DNA from: Trissonchulus latispiculum
Lineage: Eukaryota; Nematoda; Enoplea; Enoplida; Ironidae
Direction of reading: 5' to 3'
Assembly (NCBI GenBank): GCA_030248195.1
Contig: JASAND010028394.1
Coordinates: forward strand, 1-64,000
Length of the DNA: 64,000 nucleotides
Shown here: one piece after another, positions 55,264-64,000 of the stretch
Layout of the letters: every line of letters begins with the position of its first letter
How positions within the stretch are numbered: the first letter of the stretch is position 1
The notes under the pieces: generated by a model
Database searches by the model: none
What the model saw: only the letters and a program-made list of their open reading frames with translations
Told to the model about the DNA's origin: nothing
Position numbers and translations under genes: made by a program

Positions 55264-55448
55264 ATTAAATAGAGGGGGGAAGCAACCGCTCTCGGTTGCT
55301 CTCAAACGAACACTGATTGTAGTAAAAATTTTGGGACCGAGCTGACAGTTTTGCTGACAGCTCGGTGACAGGTCATTAGCGAAAGTTGGGCGGAATTTTA
55401 CTTTAATTTTAAGGCAAAGCTTCTAGAAAGTTCTAGAACATTCCAGAA
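55264..55448 (-). promoter_or_regulatory. Heat-shock-type promoter candidate: six-unit HSE and TATA
   Basis: 55421-55448 is TTC-N2-GAA-N2-TTC-N2-GAA-N2-TTC-N2-GAA, six perfect HSF pentamers in alternating orientation. About 150 bp away, on the minus strand, CTATTTAATG (about 55264-55273) can serve as TATA. A CAACCG/CGGTTG hairpin lies between. No coding region is recognised downstream on either strand, so it may drive a retroelement or a gene not seen here. Confidence 0.5.
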
Positions 55449-56717
55449 GCTTGCCACCTTTTGCACTAGGGGCGCAGCGGCGGGTTGAGCTAGCTGGCCA
55501 TTGGGGAACGAAATTAATGAGATTTTGAAAATATTGCCCCCCAACTGACCCATTTTTGATATATTTCCAGTGCCGAAACTTGGCAAAACTTTGCGAAATT
55601 TTCTTTAACACGTAAACATAACCAAAGGGAAAGCTTTGTGAAATTTCACAACATTATCGAATTATTACACAAGATGCAGAATTTTCTATGACTTAAAAAA
55701 TATCACAGTAATCTACGTACCTATCTACTTATATCTAGCTACTCACATTAATATTATTGTTATTATCTCTTGTTATTATTAAGGGAGATAAGCCCCCTCT
55801 AAGTCCCATGACTTGGGCTAATCCTACTATTCTCTTTCCCTTTTCTTTGTTGGCCTTGTCCTCGGCCAAAAGTTCAGGCGAGGACAACTGCTAGGCCCTG
55901 GAAGAAAGAGGCCTAGCGGAGTGAAGGAGGAAAAGAAAACAACACCTGACTAAGGTGTAGTCTAGGAGGTAGACAACCTCCTAGACAATAAAAAAGGGAA
56001 AGGTTTGACTTAAGTCAAACCAAGGAAAAGAACCTTTTTAGAACACTCCTTTTTGGAGTGATAAGATTACGAAATAAAAAGTAATCTTATAAAAACATTT
56101 TCGCTTGTAACTTTCTCATTTTTGGGAGTTGAAAAGTCGGGTTTGGATTTTTGGAATCAGGATCAAATTCTCCTTCATATAAGCCCAAGTCATGTTTCGA
56201 CCAAAAATTATAAAATTTAACTAAATATTAACTAAGTATTACATATTATCACTAACTAACCCTACCTAACTACGTACTTAGCTATTTTGTACCTAATGTT
56301 GAACCGTCTTCCGATATTTGCTATTTTAGGTGCAAATTTTCCATTTTATAGGTAATTTTACGACTAAATTTCAGCCTATTGGACACATAAACTGCATGTT
56401 TTGGGTTTATCACATCCTGCTAACTAATATGCGGACAATAGTGATTATCCTACTCTGTGGAGAAGGCCGTACGTGACTCAAATTATGGACGACATTCACT
56501 AATTCACCTAAGTTTAGTTTAAATGTCGATATTCATCTTCGTGGGGGAGTAACAACTCCACTTATTAAGGGAATTACGACCGAAATACCCCTTTTTTCAC
56601 AATTCCTGGATTAGGATTGTTAATAAGCCACACGTTAGTAGAACTTAATTAAGCTTAAAATCATAATTAAGACTAGGATTTATGCCCTAATTGAGTTGCA
56701 ATTTTTAATTTAATCTC
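55449..56717. other. No gene; palindromes
   Basis: A perfect 20-bp palindrome (GGTTTGACTT and complement) at 56002-56021, and CTAGGAGGT/ACCTCCTAG arms at about 55961-55985. Otherwise nothing recognised. Confidence 0.4.
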
Positions 56718-57593
56718 GTTTTAATGCATGCCACGAAACTAATGTTGCTTTTCAAAAGTATTTTTAACACATTTTACAAGAAGTACAATTTTCCTGAATT
56801 TTTGCAGACGCAAGTAAATTTTTTCGCTAGACATCGGTTATGTCATTCGATATATCCACCATCAAATAGCTGGGGACGATTTTTTATTTATTGTGAAATC
56901 GCTCTTCCTTATAGAGGAATAACCTGAAATGTGTGCGTAACCTGTATTTTGCCTACTTTTTCCAAATTTGTCAAGCGATTACTATAGCTAGAAAGCAGCA
57001 ATCGGGGCAACTAAAAAATCGTTCCTGGGTATATTTGTGCAGAACACATTTGTTCAGTAGCAGCTCTCCAGCTTGCATGGTGAATGCTCCACAATCTTTG
57101 GAAAAAATTGGTCGTGTTTTTGCAAAAACTACATTTTTTATGATAGCAGCTTACAGGTTAGCAGTTGGAAGACGGTCATGCGTCGGATAATTTGTCCCTG
57201 TGAGACCTTCAGATCGACGCCCTTAGTTTGATTTTACGGCTTGCGTAGTTCACGAAATGTTGGATTATTTGATTTCTGCAAAAATGACAAGTTTTCGACG
57301 CCAAAACAAGAAAATCGGCTATATCTCACGGTAGAGAAAAGCTAGAAACTTGCTTTAAAAAGCAAAAATGTTAAGCTCAATGAGATCTTTCGAATGAATA
57401 TAGTCATAACTGTATAGCAGCTGCCAAACGTTCAGAAATTGGGAAAACCATTCTGACCGGAAATCTCAAATTTTTGAACCGGGATTGCGCGGAGGGTCTT
57501 AGAAAGTAAAAGAACTTATTTCGGAAAGTTTCATCAAATTTCATCTTGATTTACACAGCCAAATAACAATATGCGCCCAAATGGATTCATCAC
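56718..57593. mobile_element. Second copy of the 50985-51873 element
   Basis: Same sequence order, starting ATGCATGCCACGAAACTAAT and ending in a CATCACCTTAA terminus; the left TIR is missing. Confidence 0.75.
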
Positions 57594-57686
57594 CTTAAAA
57601 CAGCTTTAAAGGAATGTGCCAATCTCTTCTGTACGCGGTTTGTATCAAAGGTTACAGATGGTTTTACATAATGCTGAATAACGCTG

Positions 57687-58938
57687 ATCGTTGCACACAC
57701 AATGTAAAGTAAGAACAGTTTATCCTAAAACTAAATATATTGGGTTTTAACGGTTATACGGTTGTCGTTGCGTTTAATTATATGCGTTATTTAGCAAAAA
57801 ACACTTTGCAGCTGCTGAAAAGTATTGGAAATTCGTAAAAGCAAAGCAAACAATGAAAAGTTGCAGAATCTTTGTTTTGATTTTTCTCTTTACTGCTGCA
57901 ACCAAAATTGACCAAATTTTGCAGATATGTTTTATGTCTGCATACGCTCAGGCCGTTTTCTTTGTTTTTGGAGAAACGCAATAGTAAGCAAGATATAAAA
58001 TTTTCAAATTTTCGAAATACGCTAAACAACGGAAAACTCACTTTTACGCAAAACTTAAAAACGGCCTAAGCGTATATATAAACTAACCGATTTCAAATGA
58101 TTTCATAAAGAATTGAAGGAGCTATTTAGATTCAAAGGTTTTGATACATTTCCTATTGTGTAGACAGCAAGCCAGTCCTCGCAGCGTAGTGAGTGAGCTC
58201 ATCTGATGCAAAACATGATACAGAACAAACGTGCCAAATTTCAAGTCGATTCATTAAGTATTTATTTTAGTTCACAGCAGCTGTGCAAAGGACACCCCGG
58301 TAATGGTACTACCACCTTAATCTTAATCTCTTGTGTACCACACTACTAATACAAAACATCCTCCAGTGTCCAGATTACATTTGCTGTTGTCTTGCTAGTT
58401 TTTGATCATTCCTACTTTATTGGGTCTGCAAGGTTCAATGTTATTGACAATTATTTCAAATCTATTAGGACATGCAATCAGAAAAAGCGGTTGAGTGTTC
58501 GGACAAGAAGTTCAAAAATGGTTCTTTTTGTGGAAAGCAAATAAATATTTTTGCTTTCTGTCTAATAAGCCTATGCGCTACGTATTTTTCTCTTTGTTAA
58601 ATTATTGTTATTTGGATATATCCATTCCAGAAAGGAATAAATATTCCAAATCTGCTGACATGATTAATGAGTTAAAATAAATTCCTACTTTGAAAAATCA
58701 AAAGTGATTAAATAATATTATTTTGAATTATTACATTGTTTATTTTATTATTTTATTATACATATTTTTCCGTTATTACGTTAGTTTAATTTACCGTTTC
58801 CCTAATGGAGTCGGATTATTTTCTTATTAATATTTTGAAGCATAAAAACTTTTGCCTGATAATTTTGTCAGTTTCAAGAATAACTTGATCCATTTAATCC
58901 GGCTGGCCTGTGCTCAGTTGCTACAGGGATTAACGGAT
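57687..58938. other. No gene seen
   Basis: AT-rich. A terminus-like phrase TACTACCACCTTAA lies at about 58305. No ORF support. Confidence 0.35.
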
Positions 58939-60320
58939 TAAAGTCTGACCAAAAAATGTAGGGAGCGAAATTGTTTTGTTTATGCTGAATTACCGGTACA
59001 TTTTTGCTGCAGCAATGTATATATTTTCTGAACCGTCATGGCATGAACTTTCTTTTGGTTGAAAAAAAATTTTTTTTAAAATTAAAACTCATCAAAAGAA
59101 GCCGATTTTTTAAGTTTTGAAAGATCAGTAGAAGTCAGGAACTAGCCGTTCGGTGAAAAATTAGCTCATGTCCCAAACATTTCGAATCCCGAATATCACG
59201 TCAAGAATTGCGATAGTTATTCAATTTTTTCGATTTTCAAAAACCTTTGATCTTTGCAGCTTTTCCAACTTTGACTGGCTATTACTCACGACTCACTCAA
59301 TGCAAAATTTTTTAATTGGATTTTCAGGACCGCGTACGTGTTAGCTTTCATGTGATATATGTGGTTTTTCATTCGAAAATCAATTTTTTCGAAAAATACC
59401 ACTTTTTGACCCAAAATTTCGACAATGCGAATCCAGCAAAAGTGGGTAAAAATAACATTATTATAAAGTTTAATCTGAGCTGAATCCAACAATGTAAGGT
59501 TTTCGTGGCAATGACTTATATTGCACCCGTAATGAATTTTTAAACAATTTCGCTTTTTAGCCGGTTTTTGGCTAGTTTACACTATTTGCAGCAAATCAAT
59601 ACACAATGCGTCTATCAAAACATTTTGGCAGTTTACACTATTTGCAGCAAATCAATACACAATATAGCACAACTTGTCAGAAATCAGCTGAAATAGGAAA
59701 TTGTTTAAAAATTCGTTGCTGGGATAATTTAAGCCGTAGCCACGAAAACTTTATATCGTTGGATTCAGCTCAGATTAAACTTTATGATAATGTTATTTTT
59801 ACCCACTTTTGCTGGATTCGCATTGTCGAAATTTTGGGTCAAAAAGTGGTATTTTTCGAAAAAATTGATTTTCAAATTTTGAAAAACCACATATATCACA
59901 TGAAAGCTAACACGTAAGCGGTCCTGAAAATCCAATTAAAAAATTTTTGCATTGAGTGAGTCGTGAGTAATAGCCAGTCAAAGTTGGAAAAGCGGCAAAG
60001 ATCAAAGATTTTTGAAAATCGAAAAAATTGAATAACTATCGCAATTCTTGACGAAATGAGCTGATATTCGGGATTCAAAATGTTTGGGACATGAGCTAAT
60101 TTTTCACCGAACGGCTAGTTCCTGACTTCTACTGATCTTTCAAAACTTAAAAAATCGGCTTCTTTTGATGAATTTTAATTTTTAAAAAAAATTTTTTCAA
60201 CCAAAAGAAAGTTCATGTCATGACGGTTCAGAAAATATATACATTGCTGCAGCAAAAATGTACCGGTAATTCAGCATAAACAAAACAATTTCGCTCCCTA
60301 CATTTTTTGGTCAGACTTTA
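58939..60320. mobile_element. 1.38-kb fold-back, arms of about 620 bp, TA ends
   Basis: Ends TAAAGTCTGACCAAAAAATG and complement. The arms are nearly identical along about 620 bp, and the centre holds a 56-bp direct duplication (starts 59574 and 59630). No transposase. Confidence 0.88.
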
Positions 60321-60592
60321 GTATCCTTTTGGATTAAAAAGTTAATCACATCATGAACACTAAATATACCGGTAAGATATGTCATTTTGGACGTTTCGAA
60401 ACAGCTCAGCTAGACGGCCAATCAATGTCAAGATTACGAAACACCCGCCCAATGAGATTTATCGTTAAAGTATCGTGTATAAACATTAGCAGTTTAGTGC
60501 AAAGTTTAAAAATTTAGTGCTTCCGTGCATTTTGCAAATTTTCTCAACCCTTGAGTGATACTGAGCAGAACCCCAAAAAACGTCCCTCGGCC

Positions 60593-61135
60593 CATAGGTG
60601 TACCAGGCTACAGTTTGCCCCCTGTGAGACCCCCCCACGGAGAGGCCAGACCCCCCTCCCCCCCTACCCGACCTCAACTACTCCCCCCCAAGCCGAGCTC
60701 AAACCCCCCTCCCCCCTAAAATTGGGTCCAAACCAGGTAAAAAATGCAAAATTTTTGAAAAAATTTTTTGCAATTTCTGAAAATTTTTGAAAAAATTCGA
60801 AAAAATGGCTATAAATCACATATAAAGCGCTAAAGATGGTTATTTATAGCAATTAAAAGGTAATATACGCAATTATAAACAAACAATCTGGGCTAATTTA
60901 GGCATATTTTAGCACAAATTTGTCAATTTTCGAGCCTTATTTTCGCATACGAAAACTATTGACAGAAGCTTTTGAGTATGTTTAATGTACTGTACATCGA
61001 AAAAGGAGCATTTTTAGCCAAAAAAAAACTTGGGTACAGTTTAGGGGGGTCCCCCTCCCCCAAATTTCGGATTTTGGTGGGGTCCCCCGAGCCAAATTTG
61101 GACCTTCTACTCCCCCCCAACCCAAACAGGTGGTA
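60593..61135. mobile_element. CATAGGTGTA-family MITE, right end damaged
   Basis: Left end CATAGGTGTACCA; right end reads GGTACACCTCATATG instead of CACCTATG. About 90% like 46330-46876 inside. No target duplication found. Confidence 0.8.
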
Positions 61136-61399
61136 CACCTCATATGTCCTCTGTATGATAGCGCAAAAAGAAATTGTGCTGGTTCCGCAGTTTTGAAAAA
61201 TCAATGTTCAAAAATTTTTGGTCTATATTTAGCCGTTATGTCAGAAAATGTTTGCTAATTTTTTAATAATTTTGCTAGTATCGAAAGCTCATGTGAATTT
61301 ACTGATTATAAGCTTCAGAACGACGTATAAAACTCCTTCCAACTCCCAAAATTGCGAAAGTTATTGCGTTTTAAAAATCACCACAAAACCACTGCACAA

Positions 61400-62100
61400 A
61401 AGGATACCACCATCTTAAGAGACTCCTGTAGAAATTACAGGAATTCCTGTAGTTTTACACAAAAGTGTTCCTATGCAGTGGGTCACTAGCGGAGCTTCCT
61501 GTATTTTCTACAAAAGTAACCTTAACCTTCTTTCTTTCTTTCTTTCATTAGTATATTTTACCGGTCTCTCGAATAGTAATAAAAATTACAGGAGATTCCT
61601 GTAGAAAATACTAAGGAAGCCTGTAGTTTTGATCGACTTTTTAGACAATCCTGAATGGGATACCAAAACCTGCAGTTTTTACAGGACAAAACCTGTAATT
61701 TTCATTGGAGCAACCTGTTAGTAAAAAAGGAGGGGGGGGGGCGGCCGCTCCCAAAACTTTTCTGGCAGGGAGCAGCCGTTACAAAAGTTGGGTTGTTGAA
61801 AGACTGAAAATTTGAAAAATTTCAAAAAATTCAGTCTTCAAAAACTGACCCCTTATCTCCCTTATATACTCTGTTCTACTCTACTCTATATACTCAGCGT
61901 ATCGAGTAATAACATGTAGAGTAAACCTGTAAACCAGTGAAAACTACAGGTTTCGTTTGTATTGGATACTAGTCTAACTTGTAACCCATTTTACCAAAGT
62001 ATATATATCCGGTATTACAGGACGTAACCTGTCTTTTCTACAAAAGCTTTTGTATTTATCACCTACAAAAGCGATTCCTGTAGTTTCTGCTGAAACATTT
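61400..62100. repeat. Tract of CCTGTA/TACAGG dyads
   Basis: Many short inverted phrases such as TTACAGGAATTCCTGTAG and ACAGGAGATTCCTGTAGAA. Probably one or more small TIR elements whose ends I could not pin down. Confidence 0.4.
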
Positions 62101-62233
62101 CTATATATTTGTTTTATTATTTATTATTTTATTTATGCTTTATTTTGTATTTGCTTTAAAACGTGGCATTGTTGTGATTTAATTGTTGCGATTCGAGTGG
62201 GGTTTCTTGCCCTCCGAAGTTGCTGGCAACCAA

Positions 62234-62564
62234 CTCCGGAGCTGTCTTATACTGTGTTAGGTTGTCCCGGAGCTCAAATTTTTGTTTCTTCTTTTTTCCT
62301 CGAGTACTCCGGAGCTGTATGACTGCTTTCATTTTGATTTTTCTTTCTAAAATCGTCAGCTTCGGTTGAGAATTTTACTCCGGCCTAATGGTCCCGAATT
62401 TTTTTTATTTTTTCATCTTACTCCGGAGTCTAATTTCTGCTTTCGTTTGTCGGTAAAAGTCACTCCGGAGCTGTTTTTTCCGGTTCTCTATGTTGTTTTC
62501 TATCTAAAAACGTTGCTCCTGTGGCCGGATGTGGCATCGGTTGTTTGTTTTGAAAGCTCCGGAG
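62234..62564. repeat. Recurring CTCCGGAG palindrome
   Basis: Perfect CTCCGGAG at 62234, 62307, 62421, 62463 and 62557, with near matches at about 62265 and 62369, in T-rich sequence. No tandem unit. Confidence 0.7.
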
Positions 62565-62569
62565 TACCT

Positions 62570-64000
62570 GTCTCTTTTGTTACCTGCGTCCTCGTCGTGG
62601 TTCAAGGGTGTCCCTAGCCGTTATCTTTTGTGTGTAGTCGGTGTAGTCCGTGTATATGTGTTGAGTTGTGTTTTCCCGATACGTTTCGGAGTAGTTTTAA
62701 CGTGTCTCAGAGCACCCGTGTGTAGTATGTTGGGACCTGAGTAGTGTTCCCGAGTAGTCGACCTCGAGGGATACGCCAAAATTTTATCTTTTCCAGTGAT
62801 GCCTAAGACGCGTTTTATCTTTACTAGTAGGTAGGGTACGTAGGCTAACCCTTGAGCCCTTGACCGCGGCGAGGTCGCACGTTTCAAAAGAGGGGGTATT
62901 CTGTGGATTATTTCAGTCAGTTTAAGAGTTGTTTCTATTTGAAATTATAAAATGTACTGCTAACTTCACGATAAATTTGTATTTTCGTCATTTTCACTTG
63001 AATTTCAAAATGTACTGCTAAATTCATGAACGGTCAAACAAAATTGTTACTTCTGTGTACGGTCCAAGGCCGGACTAGCTAATTCTCCTTTTTGATTCAA
63101 AATTGGGCGCGCAGTCAGTCAGGTGTGAACTTTTATCAAAAATGGTCGGGTCCTTTGTAGCACTTTTACGCTCTGCTGAGTTCAAATTTGTGGCGTCGTC
63201 TGACCCTTGTCTATTGTGTGGGGGATTTCTTTTCTCAGGTTTGTACTGGCTTGTGTCCTTTTGTCTTAAACTTTGTTCTGGTGCCTTCGTTTCTTATATT
63301 TTGAAATTTATAGTTAAATTGTGATTTCTTTGGATTGTTTTGGCATAATTTGAAACTTAAAGTAAACTCGTATTTTTGTTAAAGTAAAATAATATTTTTA
63401 GTTAGTTCGTTTCTTTTCTTACTGTAGCTTAGGGTAATCTGACGTTAGGTGTCTTGGCATGCGCACACTCAGAGAACCTTTGCAATCTTCTAAATTTCCA
63501 GAAATTCGCTTGTCGGGAGTCAGGCGTACTTTCTACAGGTTTATTTCTGTGATTAAAATTGTTTGTCCAGAGATTTACTCAACCTAATCTCTACAAATGG
63601 ACGAACTCACTTTGCCATTCATATTTTACTTCTCTGGCGCATTCGAAAAAGTGACCTTTATTTATTTCCTCAGAGTGGACCAAGGAGGGTCCCCCAATCG
63701 ACGAAGTCGCCCACAAGCGGCGTAGAGTTTCGGCTCGCAAGTATACAATAATGTGAAGGGGGGTACAGAATTCCCCGGCCCGGCAAACAAAGTGTGCACC
63801 CTTCAGCGATTTTTACCAAACATTTCACATTTTTTAGAAAACTAGTCAATTTTTAGCCAAAACGGTAAAATATTTGCAATTTTTGCGAATTTTGGGGTAG
63901 ACCCTCTTGAAAGTTTGGAGGATTTCAGGGGCAGATCCCTTATCGGACACGAGGTAGACCCCCGAATCAGACCCCGTGTTAATGTTCACTCTCATGACCA
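62570..64000. other. No recognised gene
   Basis: Only short ORFs. AAAATGTACTGCTAA occurs twice (about 62948 and 63008). The edge may belong to an element or gene continuing off the window. Confidence 0.35.

Noticed and set aside
62050..63751. Several 60-90-codon plus-strand ORFs as a gene
   Set aside because: No domain, no splice-consistent chain, composition like surrounding DNA.

Overview
The window looks like nuclear DNA of an invertebrate animal. Two host genes with many GT-AG introns can be rebuilt exon by exon, and both have clear animal orthologues (STK16 and PNKD). Almost everything else is transposable elements, mostly short TIR or fold-back elements without coding capacity, plus one Ty3/Gypsy retrotransposon, one LINE, one tRNA-derived SINE and several satellites. 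I cannot name the species or phylum. Nothing is prokaryotic: there are no operons, rRNA or CRISPR.

Layout. 1-7.2 kb: a decayed Ty3/Gypsy element on the minus strand, cut by the left edge. Its reverse transcriptase is frameshifted, but gag, protease and two accessory reading frames are open. The non-coding parts hold three hairpins with the same hexaloop, and the two gag-side frames overlap at an in-phase A AAA AAC heptamer. 7.2-14.9 kb: TIR elements, some nested. 14.97-19.32 kb, minus: a seven-exon STK16-like kinase (365 codons, all exon phases agree). 20.3-25.1 kb: a composite element made of a fold-back (with a LINE inserted in one arm), 147-bp and 163-bp satellites, a unique tail and a terminal palindrome. 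26.19-35.24 kb, minus: a nine-exon PNKD-like metallo-beta-lactamase-fold gene (390 codons, all phases agree) whose introns hold a second composite element, a SINE and hAT-like MITEs. 37.3-39.7 kb: a third composite element. 35-61 kb: nested TIR families, including one with CATAGGTGTA ends and exact 8-bp target duplications, which accounts for many of the long C and G runs. 53-56 kb: a 49-bp minisatellite and a promoter-like region with a six-unit heat-shock element. 58.9-60.3 kb: a 1.4-kb near-perfect inverted repeat. 61.4-64 kb: sequence with recurring short palindromes and no recognised gene.

The two host genes share a strand and are about 7 kb apart. Both are also on human 2q35 (from memory), so the linkage may be old. 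The least familiar items are the repeated composite architecture, the shared-loop hairpins and candidate frameshift sites of the Gypsy element, and the heat-shock-element cluster.
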